A DNA stretch of 64,000 bases from Caproiciproducens faecalis (GTDB lineage Bacteria; Bacillota; Clostridia; Oscillospirales; Acutalibacteraceae). The stretch is taken from positions 218,494 through 282,493 of the forward strand of contig NZ_JAGFNZ010000005.1 in NCBI RefSeq assembly GCF_019448085.1, read 5' to 3'. Both the position numbers and the translations under genes were made by a program. Below the pieces are notes generated by a model. It had not been told where the DNA came from. It did not search any database and saw only the letters and a list, made by a program, of their open reading frames with translations. This document shows, piece by piece, positions 38,106-47,521 of the stretch. The stretch's first letter is position 1; each line of letters opens with the position of its first letter.

Positions 38106-38914
38106 TAGAGAAAAAAAGACTGGATTGCCTGCTGTTTGACCGGGGGCTTGCCGAAAGCCGTGAAAAGGCTAAGGCTATGATTATGATGGGCAATGTCTAT
38201 ATTGATAATCAAAAATCCGACAAGCCCGGAACGATGCTTCCGGTTGATACGGAAATAGAGATTCGTGGGGAAACGATGCCCTATGTGAGCCGTGGCGGCT
38301 TAAAGCTGGAAAAAGCAATGGCGGTTTTCCCAATTGAGCTGAAAGATAAAATCACGATGGATATCGGCGCTTCCACCGGCGGCTTTACCGACTGTATGCT
38401 GCAAAACGGCGCGAAAAAAGTCTATTCCATTGACGTCGGCTACGGCCAGCTTGCGTGGAAACTGCGCACGGACCCCAAAGTAGTGAATCTGGAACGCACC
38501 AATGTCCGTTATATTACGCAGGATCAGGTGCCGGACGAGATTGACTTCTTCAGTGTGGATGTTTCTTTTATTTCACTTTGTCTGGTTCTTCCGGTCGCAA
38601 GGAATTTTATGGCGGAAAGTGCTCAGGCGGTTTGTCTGATAAAACCCCAGTTTGAAGCCGGGCGAGAAAAAGTAGGCAAAAAAGGTGTCGTACGCGATCC
38701 AGCTGTTCACCGGGAAGTCATTGATAAAATAGTGCGCTTTGTTCTGGAGCACGGTTTTTCTGTTTTAGGACTGACCTATTCTCCTGTAAAAGGACCGGAA
38801 GGCAATATTGAGTACCTGATTTACCTTCAGAAAGCGGAAAAAACGGAAAGCGTGCCGCTGGATATTAAAGCATTGGTAGAAGAATCCCATAATCAATTAA
38901 GTGGTGGTGAATAA
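38102..38914 (+). CDS. tlyA: TlyA family rRNA (cytidine-2'-O)-methyltransferase
   Basis: This 270-residue protein has an N-terminal S4 RNA-binding domain (about 5-65, with [19 protein letters not shown]) and a C-terminal FtsJ-like SAM methyltransferase domain starting near [19 protein letters not shown] (about 85-103). TlyA-family enzymes methylate rRNA cytidines and are often labelled hemolysin A. The start is GTG at 38102, overlapping the dxs stop. The dxs-tlyA-nadK-argR-recN order is conserved in many Clostridia and Bacilli. Confidence 0.92.
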   Translation: MIEKKRLDCLLFDRGLAESREKAKAMIMMGNVYIDNQKSDKPGTMLPVDTEIEIRGETMPYVSRGGLKLEKAMAVFPIELKDKITMDIGASTGGFTDCMLQNGAKKVYSIDVGYGQLAWKLRTDPKVVNLERTNVRYITQDQVPDEIDFFSVDVSFISLCLVLPVARNFMAESAQAVCLIKPQFEAGREKVGKKGVVRDPAVHREVIDKIVRFVLEHGFSVLGLTYSPVKGPEGNIEYLIYLQKAEKTESVPLDIKALVEESHNQLSGGE

Positions 38915-38915
38915 T

Positions 38916-39773
38916 TTGAGAATAGCGATTATGCCGAATTTAAGCAAGCACAACGCACAGCTTCATACCGCTAGAGTAGTGGAAACGCTTCAAAAATTCG
39001 GCGCAGAGGTCTGCATGAGGCTGAATCTGAAAAGCTGTTTTTCAAATTCCAACATTCACTTTTACGATGATTTTGACAGAATGATGTCGGACAGCGACGC
39101 TGTCATTGCCGTCGGTGGCGACGGAACGATTATTCATTGCTCCAGGCATGCGGCGGCGGCGGAAAAGCCAATCTTGGGGATTAACGTGGGAAGACTCGGC
39201 TTTGTTGCCGGACTGGAAACGGACGAGCTTGATAAACTCAAGAAGCTGATTGACGGAGATTACACCATTGAAAACCGTATGATGCTGGAAGTCCAACTTG
39301 AAAATCAAGGGAAGACAGAAACACATTTGGCGCTGAATGACGCGGTAATCGCACGGGGTACCCTTTCCAGAATCTTAGATATTTCGGTACATTTCAATGA
39401 CAAAAATGTCTGTGAGTACAGGGCGGACGGCCTGATTATTTCCACCCCGACCGGTTCCACGGCGTACTCTCTTTCCGCCGGCGGCCCCGTCATTGACCCA
39501 AGCATCAGTTGTATCCTGCTTTCACCCATCTGTCCGCATTCCTTGCTGACCAGACCGGTTGTTTTCGGACCGGACGCAAAGCTGAGCGTAACAGCTTGCT
39601 CCAATTATAAGAGCGAGATGATTCTTTCCATTGACGGAGATACGTTTATTCAGATATCGGATAATCAGAAAATTAATTTTTATTGTTCGAAACGCATGGT
39701 AAGAATTATTAAATTAAAAGACAATAATTTTTACGAGGTAGTCAACGAAAAATTGGCCGAAAGGAGAAATTGA
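38916..39773 (+). CDS. nadK: NAD kinase
   Basis: NadK phosphorylates NAD to NADP. The 285-residue protein has the catalytic GGDGT motif in [12 protein letters not shown] (about 65-76), NVGRLGFVA (about 94-102) and [16 protein letters not shown] (about 181-196). I start at TTG 38916, directly after the tlyA stop, with GGTGGTGA upstream; earlier in-frame GTG codons at 38901 and 38904 would overlap tlyA. It is followed one base later by argR. Confidence 0.95.
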   Translation: MRIAIMPNLSKHNAQLHTARVVETLQKFGAEVCMRLNLKSCFSNSNIHFYDDFDRMMSDSDAVIAVGGDGTIIHCSRHAAAAEKPILGINVGRLGFVAGLETDELDKLKKLIDGDYTIENRMMLEVQLENQGKTETHLALNDAVIARGTLSRILDISVHFNDKNVCEYRADGLIISTPTGSTAYSLSAGGPVIDPSISCILLSPICPHSLLTRPVVFGPDAKLSVTACSNYKSEMILSIDGDTFIQISDNQKINFYCSKRMVRIIKLKDNNFYEVVNEKLAERRN

Positions 39774-39774
39774 T

Positions 39775-40224
39775 TTGAAAACAAGACGACACGCAAAAAT
39801 TCTTGAACTAATCAACGAATACGCAATTGATACACAGGAAGAACTGCTGCGCCGCCTTCGAGAAGACGGGTTTGAAGTCACTCAGGCTACGGTTTCCCGC
39901 GACATCAAAGAACTCCGATTAATAAAAACCTTGTCTCACGACGGAAAGTACAGGTACTCCACCGGCAGAAACAGTACGACGGACTATTCCTCTAAATTTT
40001 ATTCTCTTCTTGCAGATTCAGCAATTCAAATTGATTATGCTTGTAACCTCGTAGTAATCAAATGCCATGCAGGGATGGCTCAAGCCGTCTGCGCAGCGAT
40101 GGACACGATGCACTGGCAGGGCGTTGTCGGTACCTTGGCAGGGGATGACACTATTTTTATTGCGATGAGAAACGAAGACCATGCACAGCAGCTGGTAGCT
40201 GAACTTAAAAAAATGGTTGGGTGA
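39775..40224 (+). CDS. argR: arginine repressor ArgR
   Basis: ArgR/AhrC is the arginine-responsive transcription regulator that binds ARG boxes as a hexamer. The 149-residue protein has an N-terminal winged helix (TQEELLRRLREDGFEVTQATVSRDIKEL region, here within about residues 18-46) and a C-terminal hexamerisation and arginine-binding domain with GTLAGDDTIFI (about 121-131). TTG start at 39775 follows AAGGAGAAA. Placement before recN is the standard Firmicutes arrangement. Confidence 0.95.
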   Translation: MKTRRHAKILELINEYAIDTQEELLRRLREDGFEVTQATVSRDIKELRLIKTLSHDGKYRYSTGRNSTTDYSSKFYSLLADSAIQIDYACNLVVIKCHAGMAQAVCAAMDTMHWQGVVGTLAGDDTIFIAMRNEDHAQQLVAELKKMVG

Positions 40225-40229
40225 TTGCA

Positions 40230-41903
40230 ATGCTGTCTCAGCTTTACATTGAGAATATTGCTGTGATTGAAAAGACCGGAATTGATTTTCACTCCGGTCT
40301 GAATGTCCTGACCGGAGAAACCGGCGCGGGAAAATCCATTGTTATTGATTCCATCAACGCAATTCTTGGGGAAAGAACTTCGCGTGAGCTTGTCCGAACG
40401 GGAGCGCGCTCCGCTTTTGTTACCGCCGTTTTTAACGATTTGGGAAAACAGGCGCTGAATAAGCTGGAGGAGCTTGGCTATGTGCCGGAAGAGGACGGTT
40501 CAATCATGATCCAGCGCGAAATTCACACCGACGGCAAGGGCGTGTGCCGCATTAACGGCCGCCCCGCAACGGTATCCGTCTTGAAAGAAATCGGGGTGCT
40601 GCTAATCAGTATTCACGGGCAGCACGAAAGCTACGATTTGCTTTCTCCCGACTTACATATCCGGTATATAGACCGTATGGGCGTACCGGAAAAACTGCTG
40701 GCAGAGTACCGTTCGGCTTTCAGCCATATGCAGCACGTCAAAAGTGATCTTGAGGCCTTTGACATGGACGAGGCGCAAAAGGCCAGACAGATTGATCTGC
40801 TTACCTACCAGATCAATGAACTGGAAGCTGCCGATCTGCGAATCGGAGAGCAGGAAGAACTGAATCAAATAAAGTTAAAATATCTAAACAGTGAAAAAAT
40901 AGCGTCTTCCATCAATACGGTGAAGGTTGCATTGAATGGAGAAGAAAATTATGACGGCGCTTTGTCCGCAATTGCTTCTGCCTCGGATGCACTGATGGAT
41001 GCGGAAAAATATCTTCCTGAAATCCACGATCTTTCCGAAAGAATCCAAAGTATTCGCTACGAGCTGGAGGACTGCGGAGAAGAAATCCGTAGTTTTTCCT
41101 CAGAATTGGAATATGATCCCGCTGATATTGAAAGAATAGAGGACAGGCTCGACATTCTTTATCGGCTTGGCCTGAAATACGGCGGCTCCGTGGAAAAAAT
41201 GATCGGTTTTTTGGAAAAATCCAAAGAGCAGCTGGAAGATATTCAGCTTTCGGATGAAAAGATTCTTCAGATGACAAAGGAGTATCAGAAATCCAAAACA
41301 GAAGCGGAAAAGCTTGCAAAGGAAATTTCCGGCTGCCGCGCAAAGGCGGCCAAAGCATTTACGGTCAGAGTAAAGGAAGAACTGCGCTTTCTCGATATGC
41401 CGAGCATTGATTTTCAGGTTGAGCAGGAGGACTGTCCGCTCAATCCGCTCGGCTGTGACAAAATGCAATTTCTGATTTCTGTGAATGCCGGAGAACCCGC
41501 CAAACCGATAGCGAAAATTGCTTCCGGCGGGGAGCTTTCCCGCATTATGCTTTCGATTAAAACAGTGCTTGCCGGCAAAGATGATATTGACACGCTGATT
41601 TTTGACGAGGTTGACACGGGCATCAGCGGCAGCGCGGCGCAAAAGGTCGGTTTAAAACTGCACGAAGTAGCCGGGAACCGTCAGGTAATCTGTGTAACCC
41701 ATTTGGCGCAGATTGCCGCTTTGGCAGATACACAGTTCTTAATCAAAAAGCAGGTGAAAGAAAATAAGACTTTCACCGACGTGAGGGAGCTTGACTATGA
41801 AGGCAGAAAACAGGAGCTGGCCCGTATCATGGGCGGGGCGCAAATTACACCGCTCCTGCTGGAAAATGCCGCCGAAATGCTGAAGCTGGCTCAAAAACAA
41901 TGA
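40230..41903 (+). CDS. recN: DNA repair protein RecN
   Basis: RecN is an SMC-like ATPase that acts early at double-strand breaks. The 557-residue protein has Walker A GETGAGKSIVI (about 29-39), long central coiled coils (about 150-380), the signature IASGGELSRIMLSIK and Walker B TLIFDEVDTGISG near the C-terminus (about 456-468). ATG 40230 is chosen, with GGGTGA five bases upstream; GTG 40221 overlapping argR is an alternative. It is the last gene of the long gene run before the tyrS promoter. Confidence 0.96.
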   Translation: MLSQLYIENIAVIEKTGIDFHSGLNVLTGETGAGKSIVIDSINAILGERTSRELVRTGARSAFVTAVFNDLGKQALNKLEELGYVPEEDGSIMIQREIHTDGKGVCRINGRPATVSVLKEIGVLLISIHGQHESYDLLSPDLHIRYIDRMGVPEKLLAEYRSAFSHMQHVKSDLEAFDMDEAQKARQIDLLTYQINELEAADLRIGEQEELNQIKLKYLNSEKIASSINTVKVALNGEENYDGALSAIASASDALMDAEKYLPEIHDLSERIQSIRYELEDCGEEIRSFSSELEYDPADIERIEDRLDILYRLGLKYGGSVEKMIGFLEKSKEQLEDIQLSDEKILQMTKEYQKSKTEAEKLAKEISGCRAKAAKAFTVRVKEELRFLDMPSIDFQVEQEDCPLNPLGCDKMQFLISVNAGEPAKPIAKIASGGELSRIMLSIKTVLAGKDDIDTLIFDEVDTGISGSAAQKVGLKLHEVAGNRQVICVTHLAQIAALADTQFLIKKQVKENKTFTDVRELDYEGRKQELARIMGGAQITPLLLENAAEMLKLAQKQ

Positions 41904-41908
41904 TTTTC

Positions 41909-41937
41909 TTGACAACGCAGAATCAATTGGGTATAAT
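41909..41937 (+). promoter_or_regulatory. sigma-A promoter of tyrS
   Basis: Consensus TTGACA (41909-41914), 17 bases, consensus TATAAT (41932-41937), ending near the start of the T-box leader. Confidence 0.85.
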
Positions 41938-41943
41938 GCATTA

Positions 41944-42202
41944 TAATGACTTTGAAGGGAAGAAGTAAGCCAAAAAGCCGTCAAAGAGAGCCTGCGGCTG
42001 GTGTAAGCAGGTGCGTAATTTGGTTGAAATACATCCCGGAGTCGCCAGATTGAACGGTTTCTATTAGATCTGGCCGCGCAGCGCACGTTACAGCGCTTGG
42101 GTATTTTTGTACCCGTAAGGCCGTATCCGTGAGGTTACGGTGAACTGAGGTGGTACCGCGGTTATTCCGCCCTCTGCAAATATGCAGGGGGCGTTTTTTA
42201 TC
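41944..42202 (+). ncRNA. tyrosyl T-box riboswitch leader
   Basis: This leader between the promoter and tyrS has the T-box architecture. The conserved T-box bulge region, GAGGTGGTACCGCGG, lies at 42147-42161, with TGGT able to pair with the NCCA end of uncharged tRNA. A likely specifier codon is TAC at 42030-42032 (tyrosine). The terminator follows at 42168-42199. Uncharged tRNA-Tyr is expected to stabilise the antiterminator and switch on tyrS. The stem I boundaries are approximate. Confidence 0.9.
42168..42199 (+). terminator. T-box regulated terminator
   Basis: An 11-bp stem, 42168-42178 with 42183-42193 (one G-U pair), and a 4-base loop are followed by six T residues. Its left arm can instead pair in the T-box antiterminator. 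Confidence 0.88.
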
Positions 42203-42225
42203 CCCCTGAAATGGAGGAATTCTAT

Positions 42226-43455
42226 ATGGGAGTTTTTGAAGAACTGAAAGCAAGGGGCTTAATCGCCCAGATGACGGACGAAGAGAAGATTCAGGATCTT
42301 CTCAACAATCACAAGACCACATTTTATATTGGCTTCGACCCTACAGCCGACAGCCTGCATGTTGGCCACTTTGTGCAGATTATGGTCATGGCACACATGC
42401 AGAGAGCCGGCCATACGCCCATTGCGCTTTTTGGCGGCGGAACGGGCATGGTAGGCGACCCTTCCGGAAAAACAGATATGCGCAAGATGCTGACGAAAGA
42501 AGAAATCGATCACAATATTGCCTGCTTCAAAAAGCAGATGTCCGGTCTGGTGGATTTTTCCGAAGGGAAAGCAATCATGGCCAACAACGGCGACTGGCTT
42601 CTGAACTTGAATTACATTGAGTTTTTACGCGATGTCGGCGTTCATTTTTCCGTCAACCGGATGCTTGCCGCAGAATGCTATAAGCAGCGCCTGGAAAGGG
42701 GTCTCTCTTTCTTTGAACTGAACTATATGATTATGCAGAGCTACGACTTTTTAGAGCTGAATCATCGCTACAACTGCCAGCTGGAGCTTGGCGGTGATGA
42801 CCAGTGGAGCAATATTATCGGCGGCGTTGAGCTGCTTCGCCGTAAAGAGGGCAAAGAAGCTTACGGTATGACGTTTACTCTGCTGACCACCAGCGAGGGT
42901 AAAAAGATGGGTAAGACCGAAAAAGGCGCCGTATGGCTGGACCCCGAAAAAACCACGCCGTTTGATTTTTACCAGTATTGGCGTAACATCGGCGACGCTG
43001 ATGTTATTAAATGCCTGAAAATTCTTACGTTCCTTCCCATGACTGAAATTAATGAGCTTGCAAAGCTGGAAGGCGGAGAGTTGAACAAAGCCAAAGAAAT
43101 TCTTGCGTTTGAGGTTACAAAACTGATTCACGGGGAACAGGAAGCTTACAAAGCGCAGGAGGGTGCACGAGCACTTTTCGGAACCGGTGAAAACACGGAT
43201 AACATGCCTTCCACAGATATTACCGCCGCCAATTTTGTTGACGGAGAAATCGGAGTACTTGACCTGCTGGTTCTGACAAAGCTGGCTCCTTCCAAAGGGG
43301 AGGGGAGACGCCTGATCGACCAGGGCGGTATTTCGGTAGACAACGCTAAAGTTGTTTCCAGTACGGAAAAACTTTCCCTAAACCATTTTAAGAAAAAATA
43401 TGTGGTCATCAAAAAAGGGAAAAAAGTGTTTCATAAAGTTAATCTGGCTGATTAA
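42226..43455 (+). CDS. tyrS: tyrosyl-tRNA synthetase
   Basis: TyrS charges tRNA-Tyr. The 409-residue protein is a class I synthetase. It has the HIGH-type motif HVGH in [10 protein letters not shown] (about 44-53), the tyrosine-binding YDFLELN segment and GGDDQWSN (about 187-194), the KMSKS-type KMGKT (about 226-230) and a C-terminal S4 domain (about 345-409). ATG 42226 is chosen because GGAGGA lies seven bases upstream; an upstream in-frame ATG at 42211 overlaps that site. Expression is controlled by the T-box leader. Confidence 0.97.
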   Translation: MGVFEELKARGLIAQMTDEEKIQDLLNNHKTTFYIGFDPTADSLHVGHFVQIMVMAHMQRAGHTPIALFGGGTGMVGDPSGKTDMRKMLTKEEIDHNIACFKKQMSGLVDFSEGKAIMANNGDWLLNLNYIEFLRDVGVHFSVNRMLAAECYKQRLERGLSFFELNYMIMQSYDFLELNHRYNCQLELGGDDQWSNIIGGVELLRRKEGKEAYGMTFTLLTTSEGKKMGKTEKGAVWLDPEKTTPFDFYQYWRNIGDADVIKCLKILTFLPMTEINELAKLEGGELNKAKEILAFEVTKLIHGEQEAYKAQEGARALFGTGENTDNMPSTDITAANFVDGEIGVLDLLVLTKLAPSKGEGRRLIDQGGISVDNAKVVSSTEKLSLNHFKKKYVVIKKGKKVFHKVNLAD

Positions 43456-43468
43456 TGCGAAAGTATTT

Positions 43469-43502
43469 GCCCGCTGCCGAAAATTCGGCGGCGGGCAGTT
43501 TT
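43469..43502 (+). terminator. terminator after tyrS
   Basis: A 13-bp GC-rich stem, 43469-43481 with 43484-43496 (one wobble pair), encloses a very short loop. It is followed by AGTTTT. Confidence 0.8.
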
Positions 43503-43504
43503 GA

Positions 43505-43533
43505 TTGATTTTCACTTTGCAATTCCTTATAAT
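43505..43533 (+). promoter_or_regulatory. promoter of the YfhO-like gene
   Basis: TTGATT (43505-43510), 17 bases, TATAAT (43528-43533), immediately after the tyrS terminator. Confidence 0.6.
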
Positions 43534-43561
43534 AGGTACATTGACGAGTGTTGGAGGATAT

Positions 43562-46228
43562 ATGCAGATGAAGAGAACCGCTTCTTTTCTGTTGGCGCCT
43601 GTATCGGTAATGTTCATAATGCTGTCGGTCTTTTTTGTCGGCAGGATGTTTCCTTTCGGATACAACACCCTTTCATGGTGTGACATGAACCAGCAGGTTA
43701 TCCCATTTCTGATGGATTTTAAAGATATTCTGTCCGGAAAAGCGAATATGTTTCTGAATATGCAAAATGCCGGAGGTATGAGCTTCTGGGGCGTATTCCT
43801 GTTTTTTATCAGCAGCCCGTTCAGCCTTTTGGTCGCATTTGTAAATAAGGCTGATTTTTATCTTTTCATGAATATTCTGGTCCTGCTGAAAATGATGACC
43901 TGTGCTTTAACAGCGAGCGTTTTTTTTCATTTTCGTTTCAAGCACCTTGGCATGCTGCAAAATACGGCTATATCGGTTATGTACGCATTTTGCGGCTATA
44001 CCATGTTTTATTACCAGAATCAGGTTTGGCTCGACGTTATGTATCTTTTTCCTATTCTTCTGATTGGCCTGATTAAGCTGACCGAAGAGGGAAACATCCT
44101 GCTGTATGTTCTGTCTTTTTCAGCGATACTGACCGTGAACTTCTATCTAAGCTATATGGTATCGGTTTTTCTGATGCTGTCAGCTGGCGTGTATGTCTGT
44201 TTCTTTGCCAAAAAGGGAATTCGCCGGAAAAATATATTGCTTTTGGGAATTTCCACACTGATTACCGCCTTGATTACCTGCGTGGTCTGGCTGCCTTCGC
44301 TCATGCAGTATGTCGCCTCTGCCAGAACCGGAAATCTGTTTACCAGTTTAAGGGTGGGCGGGCTGATTTCCAGATTGGATACCACATTTCCTGTCATTTT
44401 ATGCTCTGGTGCGATTTTTTCCGCGCTGATCCTTTATTTGCTTTTTGCCAGTCAGCTACGTCCAAAGATAGGCTTCCCCTTTATCATATTTCTCCTAACA
44501 GTCATACCGGTCTTTATAGAACCGATCAACAAGATGTGGCAGACCGGAAATTATCAGGCATTTCCGGTGCGATATGGATATATTACCATCTTTTTCGGCT
44601 TGATTCTATTTGCCGCTCTACTGTCGGAAATTAATCAGGAAAACCGCCTTGCTTCCAGCAATTCGATTTCCGTATTTGGCGGAATGCTGGCGGTCAGCGC
44701 CGTGTTTCTTGCGGAATGCCTGATTTTTTACAAGGAATACGATGTTGTCACAGTATACACAGAGACTCTTTGGGGGAATAGTGCCAGTTTCCGGTTTATC
44801 CTTCTGTTTTCTCTGGCTGCGGGGCTTGCTTATCTTGTTTTGCTGCTGCTATACAAATTCAACCTGATGAGCCGAATCGCTTTTTCCGTTTTGCTGTGTG
44901 TGATGGTTGTTCTGGAATGCGTATTTAATTCCGGCATTTATATTGCTTCGTCCGCCAATAATGGGGAAGCGCAATCATCCGTTATCGATCTGAGCGAACG
45001 GATTCCGGATGATTCCTTTTACCGTGTTAAAACGGAAGAAAAATATTTTGACGTAAACCTGATGGGCAGTCTTGGATACAACACACTGAGCCATTACACA
45101 TCCTTGACGGGTCAGGATTTCATGTTTACCATGAAAAAGCTCGGTTATTCATCCTACTGGATGGAAGTGAACTCTAACGGCGGAACTAAACTGACAGACG
45201 CGATTATGGGAAACAGATATACCATCCTTCGCAAAGGAACGGCAATCAGTGGAGAGAAACAAATTTATCAGAATGAAAAATATGAGATCAGGGAAACAGA
45301 CGATACGCTTCCTGTCGGATTTGTCATCCATGCCGATCAGATCGGGGCTTTCAAAACTTTACCGGACACCACTCGCCTGAAAACACAGCAGTTTCTCTTT
45401 GAATCCCTCTTTCATACGAAGGACAAGCTCTTCACTTATTACGAGCCAACCGTCTTCAACAATATAGCTTATTCTTCCGATAACAAGTATTCTCTGACTT
45501 ATCCCGACAACAGCGCAGAAGGATCCATTGTTTACCGAATTCCGGTAGAGGGGACGGAAACATTGTATTTTGATTGCTTTGACCGCCTTTCAAACAGCCT
45601 GATCGAACATATCAATTCCAGTTTTAACATCTTGGTAAACGGGCTGACCGTTCAGGACGATTATCCCAATCAAAGCAATAACGGAATTTTAAATCTTGGT
45701 ACCTACCGTAACCAGACAGTCGAAGTGGAAATTCAGGTTTTAAAAGAAGTTAACGCCAAATCTTTTGGAATTGCAGGGCTACAGGACGATGTTCTGAAAA
45801 AAGCAGTCGGTACTACTGCAACGGCACAGCTGAAACAGTCGGGAAATAAAATCATAGGGACGGCGGATGCCGCGGATGACCGGTCTTATCTGTTTCTTCC
45901 GGTAACAGACGACAAAGGGTACACGGCGACTGTGAACGGGAATCAGGCTAACATTTACAGCGTATTGGATTCTATGATGGCAATCAAGCTGAACAAGGGT
46001 AAAAATGAGATTTCCGTTTCTTATATTCCGCCCGGATTTCAACTGGGGATTAGCTTATCTGTTTTGGGAATAGTGATATTTATCCTATTCTTAATTTTGC
46101 TCAAGAGGGGATTTTATCAAAAAATACAGTTTCTTGAAATTCCTGCCACTGTCTTATTTGCTCTTCTTTGCATCGGCGTTTTTGCGGCAGTCTATATTTT
46201 CCCCCTTATCATCTTTTATTGGAGATAA
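43562..46228 (+). CDS. YfhO family membrane protein (GT-C-like glycosyltransferase)
   Basis: This 888-residue protein starts with SFLLAPVSVMFIMLSVFF and has about twelve membrane segments up to residue 470. A large extracytoplasmic domain (about 480-835) and a last pair of membrane helices follow. The arrangement, with the early loop PFGYNTLSWCDMNQQ, matches the YfhO family. In Bacillus and Listeria, YfhO-type proteins glycosylate lipoteichoic acid from a lipid-linked sugar. Substrate here is unknown. The ATG at 43562 follows TTGGAGGAT. It is transcribed alone from its own promoter. Confidence 0.82.
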   Translation: MQMKRTASFLLAPVSVMFIMLSVFFVGRMFPFGYNTLSWCDMNQQVIPFLMDFKDILSGKANMFLNMQNAGGMSFWGVFLFFISSPFSLLVAFVNKADFYLFMNILVLLKMMTCALTASVFFHFRFKHLGMLQNTAISVMYAFCGYTMFYYQNQVWLDVMYLFPILLIGLIKLTEEGNILLYVLSFSAILTVNFYLSYMVSVFLMLSAGVYVCFFAKKGIRRKNILLLGISTLITALITCVVWLPSLMQYVASARTGNLFTSLRVGGLISRLDTTFPVILCSGAIFSALILYLLFASQLRPKIGFPFIIFLLTVIPVFIEPINKMWQTGNYQAFPVRYGYITIFFGLILFAALLSEINQENRLASSNSISVFGGMLAVSAVFLAECLIFYKEYDVVTVYTETLWGNSASFRFILLFSLAAGLAYLVLLLLYKFNLMSRIAFSVLLCVMVVLECVFNSGIYIASSANNGEAQSSVIDLSERIPDDSFYRVKTEEKYFDVNLMGSLGYNTLSHYTSLTGQDFMFTMKKLGYSSYWMEVNSNGGTKLTDAIMGNRYTILRKGTAISGEKQIYQNEKYEIRETDDTLPVGFVIHADQIGAFKTLPDTTRLKTQQFLFESLFHTKDKLFTYYEPTVFNNIAYSSDNKYSLTYPDNSAEGSIVYRIPVEGTETLYFDCFDRLSNSLIEHINSSFNILVNGLTVQDDYPNQSNNGILNLGTYRNQTVEVEIQVLKEVNAKSFGIAGLQDDVLKKAVGTTATAQLKQSGNKIIGTADAADDRSYLFLPVTDDKGYTATVNGNQANIYSVLDSMMAIKLNKGKNEISVSYIPPGFQLGISLSVLGIVIFILFLILLKRGFYQKIQFLEIPATVLFALLCIGVFAAVYIFPLIIFYWR

Positions 46229-46231
46229 AAA

Positions 46232-46258
46232 CAGCCCGCATCTTTTTGATGCGGGCTG
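46232..46258 (-). terminator. terminator of the asd-dapA-dapB-ACT operon
   Basis: CAGCCCGCATC (46232-46242) and GATGCGGGCTG (46248-46258) form a perfect 11-bp stem. On the minus strand it is followed by TTTTTATC, so it ends the leftward operon. It lies three bases beyond the YfhO-like gene and may also stop that transcript. Confidence 0.85.
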
Positions 46259-46271
46259 CAACTTTATTGTT

Positions 46272-46733
46272 CTATTTCAGGCACTTTTCAATCTCACTGA
46301 GCGTCTGATCGAAATCCGCTGCTGTAACCAGCAACGAAATATCCACTTCAGAGGTGGTAATAATCCGTATGTCTGTGTCGCTTTTGGCCGCCGCCGCAAA
46401 AACTTTAGCCGCTACGCCGGGAGTGTCTTTCATTCCCTGATCGTACACAGAAATCTTGCAGTTGCCGCTGCTGACAATGGTCTTAATATTCGAATTATCA
46501 TGAAGGTCGGATGTAAAGGCAAGAATTTTATCCAGATCATTGTCACAAATGGTAAAGGAAATGGATGTGAACGCACCGTGTGTCGGCGCCAGTGAAATCA
46601 TATCCACATTGACCCCAAAACCTGAAATTTTCTGGAAAACATCAGCAGTAAAGGTCAGTTCGGAAGGACAATTCTGCAGCGTAATCAAGGTAATGTCATT
46701 TGTAGTGGTAATCATCGGTTCCATACTTATCAT
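46272..46733 (-). CDS. stand-alone tandem ACT-domain protein, aspartokinase regulatory-domain-like
   Basis: This 153-residue protein consists of two ACT domains and resembles the C-terminal regulatory half of aspartate kinases. Segments DITLITLQNCP (first ACT) and CKISVYDQGMKDTPGVAAKVFAA (second ACT) match the pattern of lysine- or threonine-sensing pairs. No kinase domain is attached. It is the last gene of a lysine-riboswitch operon with dapB, dapA and asd, which suggests an amino-acid-sensing role in aspartate-family synthesis. That role is inference. ATG follows AGGAGGT. Confidence 0.8.
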   Translation of the reverse strand: MISMEPMITTTNDITLITLQNCPSELTFTADVFQKISGFGVNVDMISLAPTHGAFTSISFTICDNDLDKILAFTSDLHDNSNIKTIVSSGNCKISVYDQGMKDTPGVAAKVFAAAAKSDTDIRIITTSEVDISLLVTAADFDQTLSEIEKCLK

Positions 46734-46741
46734 GCTACCTC

Positions 46742-47494
46742 CTATTTTAATAGATCAGACATGTTATATAGTCCTGCGGACATCTTCGCCAAATAAATGC
46801 CGGCATTAATTGCGCCGACCGCAAACACCTCTTTGGACTGGGCGGAATGAGCCAGAGTAATTACCTCATGATGTCCAGCAAAAATCACTTCATGCTCACC
46901 GACAATGGTACCCCCGCGAATGGAGTGAATTCCGATTTCCGTAGACTCACGCTTTTTTCGCTGAGAATGACGGTCATAGACATAGTGCACATTTTCATTC
47001 ATGACGGAGGAAATTCCGTCGGCTATCATAAGAGCGGTACCGCTGGGTGCATCGATTTTTTGATTATGGTGCTTTTCTACAATTTCAATATCGAAGCCGT
47101 TACCTAACACTTTCGCCGCTTTTTTGGAAAGTTCGATCAACAGGTTGATTCCAAGCGACATATTGCCCGAATAAAAGACGGGAACTTCTTTGGAAACACG
47201 GGTCAGCGCTTCTATCTGCGCTGTGTTGTAACCGGTGGTGCATAGCACAAGCGGCGTTTTATGAATCTGTGCATACTGAAGCAGAGAGGGGAGGAGGGCG
47301 GGATTGGAAAAATCAATGATGACGTCTGCTGCAACATCAATGTCCGCCGGTTTTGTAAAGACCGGATAGTCGCATTTTACTTCCGTATTCATATCAATTC
47401 CGCCGACAACCCGGCAGTCGGCTCTCAGCGCCGCACAGGCTGAAACCTCGCGGCCCATTTTGCCGTTGCATCCGCAGATGATGATCCTTGTCAT
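46742..47494 (-). CDS. dapB: 4-hydroxy-tetrahydrodipicolinate reductase
   Basis: DapB reduces the product of DapA to tetrahydrodipicolinate in lysine and diaminopimelate synthesis, which also feeds spore dipicolinate. The 250-residue protein has the nucleotide-binding motif GCNGKMG (about 8-14), CTTGYN (about 85-90) and the catalytic/substrate segment EKHHNQKIDAPSGTA (about 140-154). The ATG at 47494 follows GGAGGGA. It lies 8 bases before the ACT gene and 27 bases after dapA, consistent with one operon. Confidence 0.97.
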   Translation of the reverse strand: MTRIIICGCNGKMGREVSACAALRADCRVVGGIDMNTEVKCDYPVFTKPADIDVAADVIIDFSNPALLPSLLQYAQIHKTPLVLCTTGYNTAQIEALTRVSKEVPVFYSGNMSLGINLLIELSKKAAKVLGNGFDIEIVEKHHNQKIDAPSGTALMIADGISSVMNENVHYVYDRHSQRKKRESTEIGIHSIRGGTIVGEHEVIFAGHHEVITLAHSAQSKEVFAVGAINAGIYLAKMSAGLYNMSDLLK

Positions 47495-47521
47495 TTTAAC
47501 ATTCCCTCCGAAAAGGTATCT

